NCBI RefSeq assembly: GCF_011065895.1
Contig: NZ_JAALCR010000013.1
Span: 62,001 to 126,000, forward strand
DNA: 64,000 bases
Reading direction: 5' to 3'
Origin: Paludisphaera rhizosphaerae
Lineage (GTDB): Bacteria > Planctomycetota > Planctomycetia > Isosphaerales > Isosphaeraceae
This document shows, one piece after another, positions 28,747 to 39,056 of the stretch. The translations under genes were made by a program, and so were the position numbers. Every line of letters begins with the position of its first letter. Positions within the stretch are counted from its first letter, which is position 1. The notes beneath the pieces were generated by a model that was not told the origin of the DNA, did no database searches, and saw only the letters and a list, made by a program, of their open reading frames with translations.

Positions 28747-29385
28747 ATGCCTCGCATTATCATCGGCGCCACGGGTTCGGTCGCCTCGGTGCGCGTCCCC
28801 GCGCTCTGTTCTGCGCTCGTTGAGCAGGGGCATGAAGTACGAGTCGTCGCCACGGAGCCGGCGCTCTACTTCTTTGGAGCCGACGAACTCCCCAGCGGCG
28901 TGAAACTCCACCGCGACGCCGACGAGTGGCCGGGCGACCAATATCGCCGCGGGGATGAGGTCCTTCACATCGAATTGCGTCGCTGGGCCGATCTCCTCGT
29001 GGTCGCTCCGCTCGACGCCAACACCCTCGGCAAGTTCGCGCTGGGGCTCTGCGACAACCTCCTCACCTGCTTGTTCCGGGCGTGGGACTTCGGTCGCCCC
29101 GTCGTTCTGGCCCCTGCCATGAACACGATGATGTGGGACAAGCCGGCCACCTCCCGGCACCTGGCGCAGCTCTGGTCCGACCAGACAGGACGCGACGCCC
29201 CGGCGGGATGGTCGCTCGAATCGGCCGAACTCCACTTCGCTCGGGAAGCACCAGCGCTGATCCTCGTCCCTCCTCAGTCCAAACGTCTCGCCTGCGGCGA
29301 CATCGGCCTGGGAGCGATGGCCGAGGCTGGGCGGATCGCCGAGGTCGTCCGCGATTGGGCCGAACGTTCGACTCCGACCGATTGA
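28747..29385 (+). CDS. coaC: Monofunctional phosphopantothenoylcysteine decarboxylase (HFCD flavoprotein)
   Basis: A 212-residue FMN flavoprotein that decarboxylates phosphopantothenoylcysteine in coenzyme A synthesis. VLHIEL holds the catalytic His, VVAPLDANTLGK the FMN loop, APAMNTMMW the substrate-clamp Asn, and RLACGDIGLGAMAE the catalytic Cys. The protein ends after this domain; the CoaB synthetase that is normally fused in bacterial CoaBC is absent, and the ACGDxGLGAMAE form resembles eukaryotic monofunctional enzymes. CoaB must be encoded elsewhere. It follows the small helical protein by 33 bases, suggesting cotranscription. Confidence 0.85.
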   Translation: MPRIIIGATGSVASVRVPALCSALVEQGHEVRVVATEPALYFFGADELPSGVKLHRDADEWPGDQYRRGDEVLHIELRRWADLLVVAPLDANTLGKFALGLCDNLLTCLFRAWDFGRPVVLAPAMNTMMWDKPATSRHLAQLWSDQTGRDAPAGWSLESAELHFAREAPALILVPPQSKRLACGDIGLGAMAEAGRIAEVVRDWAERSTPTD

Positions 29386-29416
29386 CTCGGAGATCCGCGT
29401 GGCAGGCTGATCCGCA

Positions 29417-29433
29417 ACGCTTGCGCAAAGCGT
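29417..29433 (+). terminator. Weak intrinsic terminator after coaC
   Basis: ACGCTT-gcgca-AAGCGT forms a short 6-bp stem 32 bases after the coaC stop. It is followed by AGCGACTTTTCC, a modest T-run. Confidence 0.4.
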
Positions 29434-29497
29434 AGCGACTTTTCCAGACTGATACGTACAAACAGCCCGGGCGTTGGCGCTTTTTCGTGAAAACCCC

Positions 29498-29527
29498 TTG
29501 ACGCGGCCGCGCGCCGGAGCGTTAACT
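29498..29527 (+). promoter_or_regulatory. Candidate promoter of the LysR regulator
   Basis: TTGACG (29498-29503) and TTAACT (29522-29527) are 18 bases apart, in an unusually AT-rich patch for this genome, 63 bases before the lysR start. The following ATTACGAATTCCGATAT contains a GAATTC palindrome. The match is moderate. Confidence 0.4.
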
Positions 29528-29589
29528 ATTACGAATTCCGATATGGGTCGGCGCGCACTATCGAGAAAAATGCGGGCGGGCGAAGTCGC

Positions 29590-30543
29590 ATGCAGTTCGA
29601 ATCGCTCCAGATCTTCTGCGACGTCGTGCGTTGTGCGAGCTTTTCGCGAGGTGCGTCGGAGAACAAGATCTCGCAGTCGTCGGCGAGCCAGGCCGTTCAC
29701 CAGCTGGAGACTCGGCTGGGAGTGCGCCTGATCGACCGATCGAAACGGCCTCTTGTTCTGACCGAAGAAGGGAAGATCTACTACGAGGGCTGCAAGGATC
29801 TCGTGGCGCGTTATCTCGACCTTGAGGATCGCGTCCGGACGTTGAACGACGATCGAAAAGCGACCGGCACCGTGGGGGTGGCGGCGATCTACTCGGTGGG
29901 CCTGCTTCACATGAGCCGCTACGTCAAGACCTTCGAGGAGCGCCATCCCGAAGCGAGCGTCCGGCTGGAGTACCTCCACCCGACTCAGGTTGTGGAGCGG
30001 GTGAGAGAAGGCGACGTCGAGCTGGGTTTGATCTCTTTTCCGCGGAAGTGGTCCGAGCTGGTGGTGATCCCCTGGCGCGAGGAGCCAATGGTCCTGGTGA
30101 CCTCTCCCTCGCATCGGTTCGCCCACCGGGGGACGATCTCCGTCGGCGACCTGGATGGCGAGACGTTCGTCGGCTTCGATTCTGAGCTCTCGATCCGGAA
30201 AGCGATCGACCGCTTCCTCAGGCGTCACGACGTCGAGGTGGAGGTCGCGCTTGAGTTCGACAACATTGAGAACATCAAGCGGGCTGTTGAGATCTCTGCG
30301 GGCGTGGCCATCCTGCCCGAACCTTCGGTCGAAGAGGAAGTCCGAGCGGGCACGCTGGCGAGTCTTAGGATCGAAGGTCAGGACCCAAAGCACCGCTTGA
30401 CACGTCCACTGGCGATCATCCACCGTCGCCATGACAAACTGGACGTCACGACGACCCGATTCCTGGAATTGCTCACGGGTTGCGAGCTGGAGGCGGTGGG
30501 CCCGCCGGCGACTCGTCGAGTTCCAGCCGCATCCTCCTCCTGA
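29590..30543 (+). CDS. LysR-family transcriptional regulator upstream of gltBD
   Basis: A 317-residue DNA-binding regulator. The N-terminal winged helix reads [17 protein letters not shown] and [17 protein letters not shown], a standard LysR helix-turn-helix. Residues ~90-300 are the periplasmic-binding-protein-like effector domain, with the family's [17 protein letters not shown] and [16 protein letters not shown]. The gene sits directly before gltB on the same strand, an arrangement like gltC/gltAB in Bacillus, where a LysR protein controls glutamate synthase. A similar job here is inferred from position. The last ~25 residues are low complexity. Confidence 0.85.
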   Translation: MQFESLQIFCDVVRCASFSRGASENKISQSSASQAVHQLETRLGVRLIDRSKRPLVLTEEGKIYYEGCKDLVARYLDLEDRVRTLNDDRKATGTVGVAAIYSVGLLHMSRYVKTFEERHPEASVRLEYLHPTQVVERVREGDVELGLISFPRKWSELVVIPWREEPMVLVTSPSHRFAHRGTISVGDLDGETFVGFDSELSIRKAIDRFLRRHDVEVEVALEFDNIENIKRAVEISAGVAILPEPSVEEEVRAGTLASLRIEGQDPKHRLTRPLAIIHRRHDKLDVTTTRFLELLTGCELEAVGPPATRRVPAASSS

Positions 30544-30785
30544 CGGCTTTTGCGGCTCGTTCAGGTTTAGAACAGGCCGGAGCCCTCGCCTTCCTCCCGG
30601 CGCGGTCTCCCAGCGGCTCCGGCCCGAATCGCCTCGACGCCCCGAGAGGGGCTCTCGGACCCCCGACGGCGGCTCCGAGTCCAAGAAACACCCGGTCCCC
30701 GCCGACCCGATACGCCGGTCGGCCGACGCGACCGCCTCCCGATCGACCTTGTCCGATGAAAGCCAGTCCTGGAAGGACCAACGCG

Positions 30786-33700
30786 ATGCGACACGGAATC
30801 CCCCCTCGTCAGGGTCTCTATGACCCGGCGAACGAACACGACGGCTGCGGCGTGGGCTTCCTCGTCGATATCAAAGGCCGTAAGTCCCACGCTATCGTCC
30901 GCGACGGCCTCAAGGCCCTGGTCAACCTGGACCACCGCGGCGCCTGCGGCTGCGAGAACAACACCGGCGACGGCGCCGGGATCCTGATCCAGATCCCCCA
31001 CGAGTTCCTCAAGGCTCGTTGCGCCCCGCTCGGCATCGAACTGGGCGAGCCCGAGACCTACGGCGTCGGCGCCTTCTTCACCTCGCCCGACCCGGAACAG
31101 CAGGAATTCGGCCGCAAGCTGTTCGAGGAACTCGTCGCCGACGAAGGTCAGGTGTTCCTCGGCTGGCGACAACTCAAGACGGACAACTCGCCGCTCGGCG
31201 ACGGCGCGAAGTCCGTCGAGCCCGCCGTCTTCCACGCGATGATCGGCCGCGGGCCGAACGTCAAGGACGCCGACGCCTTCGATCGCAAGCTCTACGTGAT
31301 CCGCAACCGATTCGAATCGGGGATCATGGAGTCGGGCCTCAACGATCACAAGTTCTTCTACTTCCCCAGCCTGTCCTGCCGGACGGTCGTCTATAAGGGG
31401 ATGCTCACGCCGGCGCAGGTGGAAGAGTACTACGCCGACGATCTCCGCGATCCGTTGCTCGTCAGCGCGATCTGCATGTTCCACTCTCGCTTCAGCACCA
31501 ACACGTTCCCGAGCTGGGAGTTGGCTCACCCGTATCGGTTGATCTCGCACAACGGCGAAATCAACACGCTCCGCGGCAACATCAATTGGATGCGAGCCCG
31601 CGAGTCCCTCTTCGAGTCGAGCCTCTACGAGCCCGGCGATCTGGACCAGATCAAGCCGATCATCCGCGAGGGGCTCAGCGACACCGCGTGCCTCGATCAC
31701 GCCCTGGAGTTGCTCGTCCGCTCCGGTTACGACCTGGCCCACGCGATGATGATGCTCATCCCGGAGGCCTGGGAAAATCACGAGTCGATGTCCCAGGTGA
31801 AGAAGGACTTCTACGCCTATCACTCCTGCCTGATGGAGCCCTGGGACGGGCCCGCGTCGGTCGTCTTCACCGATGGCAAGTGCGTCGGCGCCACGCTCGA
31901 CCGTAACGGCCTGCGGCCCAGCCGATACGTCGTCACGACCGATGGCCGCGTCATCATGGCCTCCGAGGTCGGCGCCCTGGAGGTTCCCCCCGAGCAGGTC
32001 GAGTCGAAGGGCCGGCTGGAGCCGGGCCGGATGTTCCTCATCGACCTGGAGCAGGGGCGGATCGTCGGCGACGAGGAGTTGAAGAACAAGATCGCCTCCG
32101 CCAAGCCCTACGGCGAATGGCTCAAGGAGTACATGGTCCCGCTGGCCGACCTGCCGGCGGCCCCCATGGTCCCCGGCCCCGACCGGCGGACCCTCTCGCA
32201 GCGCCAGCAGGCGTTCGGCTACACCCTTGAAGACCTTAAGTACATCGTTGGGCCTATGGGCGAGAAGGGCGAAGAGGCGATCGGCTCGATGGGCAACGAC
32301 GCCCCGCTGGCCGTCCTCTCCGACCGCGCCCAGCCTCTCTACAGCTACTTCAAGCAGCTCTTCGCCCAGGTGACCAACCCGCCGCTGGACGCGATCCGCG
32401 AGGAGTTGGTGACTTCGGTCTTCACCGGCGCCGGCGGCGAGAAGAACTTGCTGGAGCCGTCTCCCGATTCCTGCCGCCAGATCGCGCTCGATATGCCGAT
32501 CGTCGACAACGACGAGATGGCCCGTCTGAAGCAGCTCGACGGCTGGCGCGGCTTCACCTCGGTCACGCTGCCGATGCTCTTCCGGGCGTCCGAAGGCGTC
32601 GCCGGCATGAAAGCGGCCCTCGAACAGCTTTTCGAGCAGGCCTGCGAGGCGATTCGAGGCGGCGCGAGCCTGATCATCCTGTCGGATAGGGGCGTCAATG
32701 AAGAGATGGCTCCGATTCCGTCGCTGCTGGCCTGCTCGGGGCTGCACCATCACCTCGTCCGCCAGGGCCTGCGATCCCGCGCCGGGCTCTTGATCGAATG
32801 CGGCGACGCCCGCGAGGTCCACCACTTCGCCCTGCTGCTGGGCTACGGCGCCGGCACGATCAACCCGTACGTCGCCTTCGAGACCCTCTATGACCTGATC
32901 CGCCAGAAGGTCCTCAAGGGGCTCGATTACGAGGAAGCGATCCACCGCTACCAGAAGGCGATCAAGAAGGGGGTCGTGAAGGTGATGTCCAAGATGGGCA
33001 TCAGCACGATCCAGAGCTATCGCGGTGCGCAGATCTTCGAGGCGATCGGCCTCAATCAGGAGTTCGTCCGCGAATACTTCGACAAGACCGCATCGCGGAT
33101 CGGCGGCGTGGGCCTGGAGGAGATCTCCCGCGAGACGCTGGAGCACCACACCCGCGCGTTCTCGCCGCGGGAGTTGTCCGCCGGAACCCTCGAAGAGGGC
33201 GGTCAGTACCAGTGGCGCCGCGACGGCGAGTTCCACCTGTTCAATCCCGAGACCGTCTTCCGGCTCCAGCACGCGACGCAGGCCGGCCGGTTCGACATCT
33301 TCCGTCAGTACACGAAGCTGATCGACGAGCAGAGCGAGCGGCTCAATACGCTTCGCGGCCTGTTCACCTTCCGACTCGATGATTGCACGCCGATCCCCAT
33401 CGAGGAGGTCGAGCCCATCGAGTCGATCGTCAAGCGGTTCGCCACCGGCGCCATGAGCTACGGCTCGATCTCGGCCGAAGCGCATGAAACCCTGGCCATC
33501 GCCATGAACCGGCTCGGCGGCAAGTCGAACACCGGCGAAGGGGGCGAGGATCCCGAGCGGTTCAAGCCGCTCCCCAACGGCGACAGCAAGCGAAGCGCCA
33601 TCAAGCAGGTGGCCTCCGGCCGATTCGGCGTGACGAGCGAGTATCTCGTCAACTCGGACGAGATCCAGATCAAGATGGCTCAGGGGGCCAAGCCCGGCGA

Positions 33701-35357
33701 AGGCGGCCAGCTTCCCGGCCACAAGGTCTGGCCGTGGATCGCCAAGGTTCGCTACTCCACGCCCGGTGTGGGCCTCATCAGCCCACCGCCGCACCACGAC
33801 ATCTACTCGATCGAAGACCTCGCCCAGCTGATCTACGACCTCAAGAACAGCAACCCGCGGGCGCGGATCAACGTCAAGCTGGTGGCGGAGGTGGGCGTGG
33901 GGACCGTCGCCGCGGGTGTGGCGAAGGCTCACAGCGACGTCGTCCTCATCAGCGGCCACGACGGCGGCACCGGCGCGAGCCCGCTGACCTCGATCAAGCA
34001 CGCCGGCGCCCCCTGGGAACTGGGCCTGGCCGAGACGCAGCAGACTCTCGTCCTGAACAAGCTCCGCGACCGCATCGTCGTCCAGACCGACGGCCAGCTC
34101 AAGACCGGCCGCGACGTGGTGATCGCCGCGTTGCTCGGGGCCGAAGAGTATGGCTTCGCCACCGCCCCCCTCGTCGTGATGGGTTGCATCATGATGCGGG
34201 TCTGCCATCTCGACACCTGCCCGGTCGGCATCGCCACCCAGAACCCCAAGCTTCGCGAGAAGTTCCGGGGCAAGGCCGAGCACGTCGTCAACTTCTTCAA
34301 GTACATCGCCGAGGAAGTCCGCGAGCTGATGGCCCAGCTCGGCTTCCGGACCATCGACGAGATGATCGGCCGCAGCGACCTGCTTGACATGAAGCGGGCC
34401 CTCGACCACTACAAGGCCAAGGGGCTCGACTTCTCGAAGATCTTCTACCGCCCCGAAGTCGGCCCTGAGGTGCAGGTCCGCCGCACGAAAGAGCAGGATC
34501 ACGGCATCCAAAGCTCGCTCGACGTCACCACGCTCGTGCCGGCCTGTGCACCGGCCCTGGAACGCGGCGAGCCTGTCTCGCTGGAGTTCCCGGTCATCAA
34601 CGTCAACCGGACGGTCGGCACCATCCTCGGCAGCGAGGTCAGCCGAAAGTACGGCGGCGCCGGGCTCCCGGACGACACGATCAAGATCAAGTTCAACGGC
34701 TCCGCCGGCCAGAGCTTCGGCGCCTTCGTCCCCAAGGGCATGACCCTGACGATCGAGGGCGATTCCAACGACTACGTCGGCAAGGGGCTCTCCGGCGGCA
34801 AGATCATCGTCTATCCGCCCAAGACGGCGAAGTACGTCGCTGAGGAGAACGTGCTGATCGGCAACGTGGCCCTTTACGGGGCGACAGCGGGCCGAGCCTT
34901 CTTCCGAGGCCGCGCCGGCGAGCGGTTCTGCGTCCGCAACAGCGGTGCGCAGACGGTCGTCGAAGGGACCGGAGACCACGGCTGCGAATACATGACCGGC
35001 GGCGTCGTCCTCGTCATCGGTCGAACCGGGCGGAACTTCGCGGCGGGCATGAGCGGCGGCGTCGCCTTCCTCCTCGACGAGGCTGGCGACTTCGAGTCGC
35101 GCTGCAACCTCACGATGGTCGCCCTTGAGAAACCCGACTCGGAGGACGCGGAGCTGATCCGCGACCTCCTCATCCAGCACGCCGGCTACACCGGGAGCGC
35201 AGTCGCCGCCCGACTGCTCTCCGACTGGGAGCGGTCCGTCGAGATGTTCGTGAAGGTGATGCCGCTGGACTACCGCCGCGTGCTCGAAGAACGAAAGAAG
35301 GCCGCCGCCGAGCAGGTTGGAGAGGCCGAAGCCCAGATGGAGGTGACGCATGGGTAA
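30786..35357 (+). CDS. gltB: Glutamate synthase large (alpha) subunit
   Basis: A 1523-residue cytoplasmic enzyme that transfers the amide of glutamine to 2-oxoglutarate. The first 20 residues are a propeptide; Cys21 ([11 protein letters not shown]) becomes the N-terminal glutaminase nucleophile. The amidotransferase domain contains [12 protein letters not shown] and [12 protein letters not shown]. The FMN synthase domain includes [19 protein letters not shown], with the [3Fe-4S] ligands in [15 protein letters not shown]. The C-terminal GXGXG beta-helix domain includes [23 protein letters not shown] at 30786 is preferred; ATG at 30756 would add ten residues. It overlaps gltD by 8 bases. The LysR gene upstream is the likely regulator. 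Confidence 0.95.
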   Translation: MRHGIPPRQGLYDPANEHDGCGVGFLVDIKGRKSHAIVRDGLKALVNLDHRGACGCENNTGDGAGILIQIPHEFLKARCAPLGIELGEPETYGVGAFFTSPDPEQQEFGRKLFEELVADEGQVFLGWRQLKTDNSPLGDGAKSVEPAVFHAMIGRGPNVKDADAFDRKLYVIRNRFESGIMESGLNDHKFFYFPSLSCRTVVYKGMLTPAQVEEYYADDLRDPLLVSAICMFHSRFSTNTFPSWELAHPYRLISHNGEINTLRGNINWMRARESLFESSLYEPGDLDQIKPIIREGLSDTACLDHALELLVRSGYDLAHAMMMLIPEAWENHESMSQVKKDFYAYHSCLMEPWDGPASVVFTDGKCVGATLDRNGLRPSRYVVTTDGRVIMASEVGALEVPPEQVESKGRLEPGRMFLIDLEQGRIVGDEELKNKIASAKPYGEWLKEYMVPLADLPAAPMVPGPDRRTLSQRQQAFGYTLEDLKYIVGPMGEKGEEAIGSMGNDAPLAVLSDRAQPLYSYFKQLFAQVTNPPLDAIREELVTSVFTGAGGEKNLLEPSPDSCRQIALDMPIVDNDEMARLKQLDGWRGFTSVTLPMLFRASEGVAGMKAALEQLFEQACEAIRGGASLIILSDRGVNEEMAPIPSLLACSGLHHHLVRQGLRSRAGLLIECGDAREVHHFALLLGYGAGTINPYVAFETLYDLIRQKVLKGLDYEEAIHRYQKAIKKGVVKVMSKMGISTIQSYRGAQIFEAIGLNQEFVREYFDKTASRIGGVGLEEISRETLEHHTRAFSPRELSAGTLEEGGQYQWRRDGEFHLFNPETVFRLQHATQAGRFDIFRQYTKLIDEQSERLNTLRGLFTFRLDDCTPIPIEEVEPIESIVKRFATGAMSYGSISAEAHETLAIAMNRLGGKSNTGEGGEDPERFKPLPNGDSKRSAIKQVASGRFGVTSEYLVNSDEIQIKMAQGAKPGEGGQLPGHKVWPWIAKVRYSTPGVGLISPPPHHDIYSIEDLAQLIYDLKNSNPRARINVKLVAEVGVGTVAAGVAKAHSDVVLISGHDGGTGASPLTSIKHAGAPWELGLAETQQTLVLNKLRDRIVVQTDGQLKTGRDVVIAALLGAEEYGFATAPLVVMGCIMMRVCHLDTCPVGIATQNPKLREKFRGKAEHVVNFFKYIAEEVRELMAQLGFRTIDEMIGRSDLLDMKRALDHYKAKGLDFSKIFYRPEVGPEVQVRRTKEQDHGIQSSLDVTTLVPACAPALERGEPVSLEFPVINVNRTVGTILGSEVSRKYGGAGLPDDTIKIKFNGSAGQSFGAFVPKGMTLTIEGDSNDYVGKGLSGGKIIVYPPKTAKYVAEENVLIGNVALYGATAGRAFFRGRAGERFCVRNSGAQTVVEGTGDHGCEYMTGGVVLVIGRTGRNFAAGMSGGVAFLLDEAGDFESRCNLTMVALEKPDSEDAELIRDLLIQHAGYTGSAVAARLLSDWERSVEMFVKVMPLDYRRVLEERKKAAAEQVGEAEAQMEVTHG

Positions 35358-36822
35358 GCCGAGCGGCTTTCTTGAAATCGCCCGCGAGACTCCCTCGCGA
35401 CGCCCGGTCCAGGAACGTCTTGGCGACTACCTGGAGGTTTATCACCCTTTTCCGGATGACAAGCTCAAGGCGCAAGGGGCCCGCTGCATGGACTGCGGCA
35501 TCCCCTTCTGCCACCAGGGCTGTCCGCTGGGGAACCTGATCCCGGACTGGAACGACCTGGTCTACCACGACCAGTGGCGAGCGGCGATCGATCGCCTGCA
35601 CCAGACCAACAACTTCCCCGAGTTCACCGGACGGCTCTGCCCGGCCCCCTGTGAGGCCTCGTGCGTCCTGGGGATCAACAGCGACCCCGTGACGATCAAG
35701 CAGATCGAAGTCGGGATCATCGATCGCGCCTGGGACGAGGGCTGGGTCCAGCCGCAGCCTGCGAAGGTCAAGACGGGCAAGACGGTGGCGGTCGTCGGCT
35801 CCGGGCCGGCGGGGCTAGCCGCGGCTCAGCAACTCGCGCGGGCCGGTCATGACGTCACGGTCTTCGAGCGGGCCGACCGCATCGGCGGACTGCTTCGCTA
35901 CGGGATCCCTGACTTCAAGATGGAGAAGCGGCACCTTGACCGCCGTCTTGAGCAGATGGAGGCCGAGGGCGTCGTCTTCAAGCCGAACGTAAACGTCGGC
36001 GCGGACGTCACGGGCGACTCCCTGCTGGCGGACTTCGACGCGATCTGCCTGTGCGGCGGAGCGACACAGCCGCGCGACCTGCCGATCGAGGGCCGTGAGC
36101 TCGACGGCGTCCTCTTCGCGATGGACTTCCTGACCCCTCAGAACAAGCGCGGGGCGGGCGACGAGATCGAGGAGAATCCATCGCTCACCGCGGCCGACAA
36201 GCACGTCATCATCATCGGCGGCGGCGACACCGGCGCGGACTGCCTCGGCACCTCGCATCGGCATGGTTGCAAGTCCGTCCACCAGTTCGAGATCGTTCCT
36301 CGTCCTCCCGAGGGTCGGGCGCCCGCCAACCCCTGGCCGCAGTGGTCGAACATCTTCCGCGTCTCTTCCGCCCACGAGGAGGGAGGGGTTCGGGAGTATC
36401 AGATCAGCACCAAGCGGTTCCACGGCGAAAACGGCCGGGTCACGGCTCTGGAGACCGTCCGGGTCGAGATGGTCGTCGAGAACGGCCGTCCGAAGTTCGT
36501 CGAGGTCCCCGGGAGCGAGATGACCTACCCGGCCGACCTCGTCCTGCTCGCCATGGGCTTCGTCGGCCCTGAACGAGGCAGCCTGCTGGAACAGCTCGGC
36601 GTCGAGCTCGACCGGATGGGGAACGTCAAGAGCGACGAATTCCGTCGGACGAACGTGTCCAAGGTCTTCGCGGCCGGCGACATGACCCGCGGACAGAGCC
36701 TGATCGTCTGGGCCATCGCTGAAGGCCGGCACGCCGCGGCGACCATCGACGAATTCCTTATGGGAGCCACGGAGCTGCCTCGCCCGCTGGAGCACGGCAA
36801 CGTGATGCGTCCGTTCGCCTGA
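35350..36822 (+). CDS. gltD: Glutamate synthase small (beta) subunit
   Basis: A 490-residue FAD flavoprotein that supplies electrons from NADPH to GltB. The N-terminal ferredoxin-like domain holds [17 protein letters not shown] and CPAPCEASC, ligands for two [4Fe-4S] clusters. The FAD site is [14 protein letters not shown] and the pyridine-nucleotide site is [29 protein letters not shown] near the C-terminus completes the family pattern. The start overlaps the end of gltB by 8 bases in another frame, implying translational coupling, and a strong intrinsic terminator closes the operon. Confidence 0.95.
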   Translation: MGKPSGFLEIARETPSRRPVQERLGDYLEVYHPFPDDKLKAQGARCMDCGIPFCHQGCPLGNLIPDWNDLVYHDQWRAAIDRLHQTNNFPEFTGRLCPAPCEASCVLGINSDPVTIKQIEVGIIDRAWDEGWVQPQPAKVKTGKTVAVVGSGPAGLAAAQQLARAGHDVTVFERADRIGGLLRYGIPDFKMEKRHLDRRLEQMEAEGVVFKPNVNVGADVTGDSLLADFDAICLCGGATQPRDLPIEGRELDGVLFAMDFLTPQNKRGAGDEIEENPSLTAADKHVIIIGGGDTGADCLGTSHRHGCKSVHQFEIVPRPPEGRAPANPWPQWSNIFRVSSAHEEGGVREYQISTKRFHGENGRVTALETVRVEMVVENGRPKFVEVPGSEMTYPADLVLLAMGFVGPERGSLLEQLGVELDRMGNVKSDEFRRTNVSKVFAAGDMTRGQSLIVWAIAEGRHAAATIDEFLMGATELPRPLEHGNVMRPFA

Positions 36823-36850
36823 CTCTCCCGATTTTGATTCAAGAATCGAT

Positions 36851-36897
36851 GACCCCGGGTCGACGGCAGCTCGCCGTCGGCCCGGGGTCGCTTTATT
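36851..36897 (+). terminator. Intrinsic terminator of gltBD
   Basis: A 17-bp stem with one G-T pair (36851-36867 with 36873-36889) and a five-base loop is followed by GCTTTATT. It lies 28 bases after the gltD stop and isolates gltBD from the porin gene. Confidence 0.85.
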
Positions 36898-36974
36898 AAC
36901 CGCTCACGAAGAGCGTTTGGAACGACTGATCCTGGCGCATCGGATGTGAGGATAACGCTCTGAGGAAGCTTTAA

Positions 36975-37009
36975 TCCAAAGGAATCAGTAATCCATTGAT
37001 TCGATTGGA
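36975..37009. promoter_or_regulatory. Imperfect palindrome upstream of the porin gene
   Basis: TCCAAAGGAATCA (36975-36987) and TGATTCGATTGGA (36997-37009) match as inverted arms at ten of thirteen positions around a nine-base spacer, 69 bases before the first porin start. The patch is AT-rich compared with its surroundings. An operator is plausible; the cognate regulator is unknown. Confidence 0.4.
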
Positions 37010-37077
37010 CCGATGTTTTCTGCGAGACGACATGAACGACTCGTTCGTTCCAGGGTCAAGGACGACCCCTGATCGCG

Positions 37078-38787
37078 ATGAATATCCAGGCAAGACAGGA
37101 TGTCGATCCCATGATAATACGTTTTCCGCGAAACGTTCGGGGCTGGGCGTGCGGCCTGGCTGCTTTCGTCATACTTCAGCCGGTCGGGGCCCTGGCGCAG
37201 GAAGAAGCAGGGGTTGTTCCTGCGGATGCCGCCAAGACCAGCCGGGTGCGTCGATTCTTCGACCCATCCTCGTGGGGACGGAATAACGCCCCGACCGCCG
37301 GCCGCTATCTTAGGGCCCAGGACGCGCCGGTCTCCGCCTCGGCTGAGGGCGTACGTCCCAGTCCGAGCGATCCCTATCTCCAGCGCGTGATGCAGGAATC
37401 GACGCCTCCGATCGGCGTCCCGAGTGTTCCCTCTCCTGCGCCTCCGGTCGGCGATCCGTTTGGGGCGGGCACCTCGCCCGGGACGCCGGATCTCGCGGTT
37501 CCGGCTGCCGACCGTAACATCGGCGGCGGAGCACCGACCGAAGAGACCGCCGCCGTCGACGCCGCCGAGGATGAGGCCGACAAGGCCGATGAGCCGAAGC
37601 ACCTGCAGGACTTGCTGGGCTTCGAGGAATCGCCCATCAAGATCTACGGCTGGCTCCAGAACAGCTACACCGGCAACACGAACGGCCGGGGGACGCTGGG
37701 CGAGAACTTTGGCGTGAATCCCAACCACAAGGCCAACTGGTGGATGGGAAACCAATATTACATCGTGGTCGAAAAGGTCGTGGAGCAGGATGACACGATC
37801 AACTTCGGCTTCCGCATGGACAACATGTTCGGCCACGACTGGCAGTTCAACTACGAGCAAGGTTTCCTGAACGGCTCGTTCCCGTTGAACCACATGGGGT
37901 ACGACATTCCCCAGCTCTATGGCGAGGTTCACCTCCCGTTCCTGACCGAGGGGGGCATCGACGTCAAGGCCGGCAAGTGGTACACGATCGCCGGTTACGA
38001 ACAGGTGCCCGCGATCGCCCGCCCGCTGCTCTCTGTGCCTTACATGTTCAACTACGGCCAACCGTTCACCCATGTCGGCGCCCTGACCACCTGGCACGTC
38101 ACCGACAAGTTCAATCTCTATAACGGCGCCATCAACGGTTGGGACCGGTTCGTCAACGAGCGTTATGCGTGGGGCTACATTGGCGGCTTCTCCTGGACGA
38201 GCCAGGACGACAAGACGACCTTGGCCTTTACTGCCGTCTGGGGGCCCAACCAGTACCCATCTTTCCTGCCCAACGGTCAGCAGATCTACCCCACTGGGTA
38301 TGTCAACATCCCGACCCTCACCGGACTACGCAATCCGGGCTACTGGCGGAACGACCGAACCCTGTTCACGACCGTCGGCACGCACAAGTGGTCTGACAAG
38401 CTCACCCAGGTCATGGAAACCGACCAGGGCTGGGAGCGGGCCATCCCCGGTCTTGGCTCCGGCGGCGCCAACGGGGCGCCTCGCGACGGCACCTGGTTCA
38501 GCTTCGGCAACTGGTTCCTGTACGAGTTCCATCAGAAGCTGACCGGCGTGTGGCGGTCGGAAGTCTTCTGGGATCCCCAGGGCGCTCGCACGCAGCAGAT
38601 CGTCGACGGCCAGTACGTCGGCGACCGCTTCTATGAGATGACCCTCGGCATGATCTACAAGCCGGTCCCGAACCTCTGGATCCGGCCCGAGGCCCGCTAC
38701 GACTGGTCTCAGTATCACGCAGCCTTTACGGACGGGACCCGCAAGAGCCAGCTGACCCTGGCCGTCGACGCCATCATCCTGTGGTGA
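37078..38787 (+). CDS. Outer-membrane beta-barrel porin
   Basis: A 569-residue exported protein. The signal peptide (core GWACGLAAFVILQPVGALAQ) follows a short charged leader; ATG at 37111, which starts directly at the leader MIIRFPRN, is a credible alternative start. Residues ~45-165 are Pro/Ala/Gly-rich and disordered. From residue ~180 (SPIKIYGWLQNSYTGN) to the C-terminal ILW the sequence alternates aromatic and polar residues as in planctomycete BBP2-type outer-membrane barrels, and ends in an aromatic residue. The position between gltBD and amt hints at a channel for nitrogen compounds (inference). Terminators bracket it, so it is its own transcription unit. Confidence 0.82.
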   Translation: MNIQARQDVDPMIIRFPRNVRGWACGLAAFVILQPVGALAQEEAGVVPADAAKTSRVRRFFDPSSWGRNNAPTAGRYLRAQDAPVSASAEGVRPSPSDPYLQRVMQESTPPIGVPSVPSPAPPVGDPFGAGTSPGTPDLAVPAADRNIGGGAPTEETAAVDAAEDEADKADEPKHLQDLLGFEESPIKIYGWLQNSYTGNTNGRGTLGENFGVNPNHKANWWMGNQYYIVVEKVVEQDDTINFGFRMDNMFGHDWQFNYEQGFLNGSFPLNHMGYDIPQLYGEVHLPFLTEGGIDVKAGKWYTIAGYEQVPAIARPLLSVPYMFNYGQPFTHVGALTTWHVTDKFNLYNGAINGWDRFVNERYAWGYIGGFSWTSQDDKTTLAFTAVWGPNQYPSFLPNGQQIYPTGYVNIPTLTGLRNPGYWRNDRTLFTTVGTHKWSDKLTQVMETDQGWERAIPGLGSGGANGAPRDGTWFSFGNWFLYEFHQKLTGVWRSEVFWDPQGARTQQIVDGQYVGDRFYEMTLGMIYKPVPNLWIRPEARYDWSQYHAAFTDGTRKSQLTLAVDAIILW

Positions 38788-38815
38788 TCGTGGTCCAATC
38801 CGCGCCTCTCCCTTC

Positions 38816-38849
38816 CACGCCGAGGCTCTCCCCCTCGGCGTGAATTTTT
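38816..38849 (+). terminator. Intrinsic terminator of the porin gene
   Basis: A perfect 10-bp stem (38816-38825 with 38833-38842), a seven-base loop and the tail AATTTTT end 62 bases after the porin stop codon, just before the amt promoter. Confidence 0.9.
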
Positions 38850-38853
38850 GCGC

Positions 38854-38869
38854 TGGCACATCGGTTGCT
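38854..38869 (+). promoter_or_regulatory. Sigma-54 (RpoN) promoter for the ammonium transporter
   Basis: TGGCACATCGGTTGCT matches the -24/-12 consensus TGGCAC-N5-TTGCW at every defined position. The GG (38855-38856) and GC (38867-38868) dinucleotides have the required spacing. Transcription would start near 38880, leaving a leader of about 177 nt before the amt start codon. Nitrogen control of Amt by sigma-54 and an NtrC-like activator is established in proteobacteria. No activator gene or clear upstream activator site is visible in the window. Confidence 0.75.
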
Positions 38870-39056
38870 CTACGGCCTCTTCGACTCCCGCGTCGTGCAT
38901 GAAAAACCCCGTCGAAAAGCTCGCACCCTTATGTGCCTAAATCTCGACGGCGCCGTAGCTTCCGACGATGCGGAACGCGACGACTCGGCGACGTGCATCC
39001 TCGACCCGCCATCGATGAGTCCTCACTCTCTGCCTCCCTTGTAGAAGGACCTGCCC

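Noticed and set aside
30567-35351. 1594-codon open frame antisense to gltB
   Set aside because: It mirrors a clear gltB gene with full active-site motifs. Its Asp/Arg/Leu/Gly/Val-rich product matches no family and follows from strong third-position GC bias.
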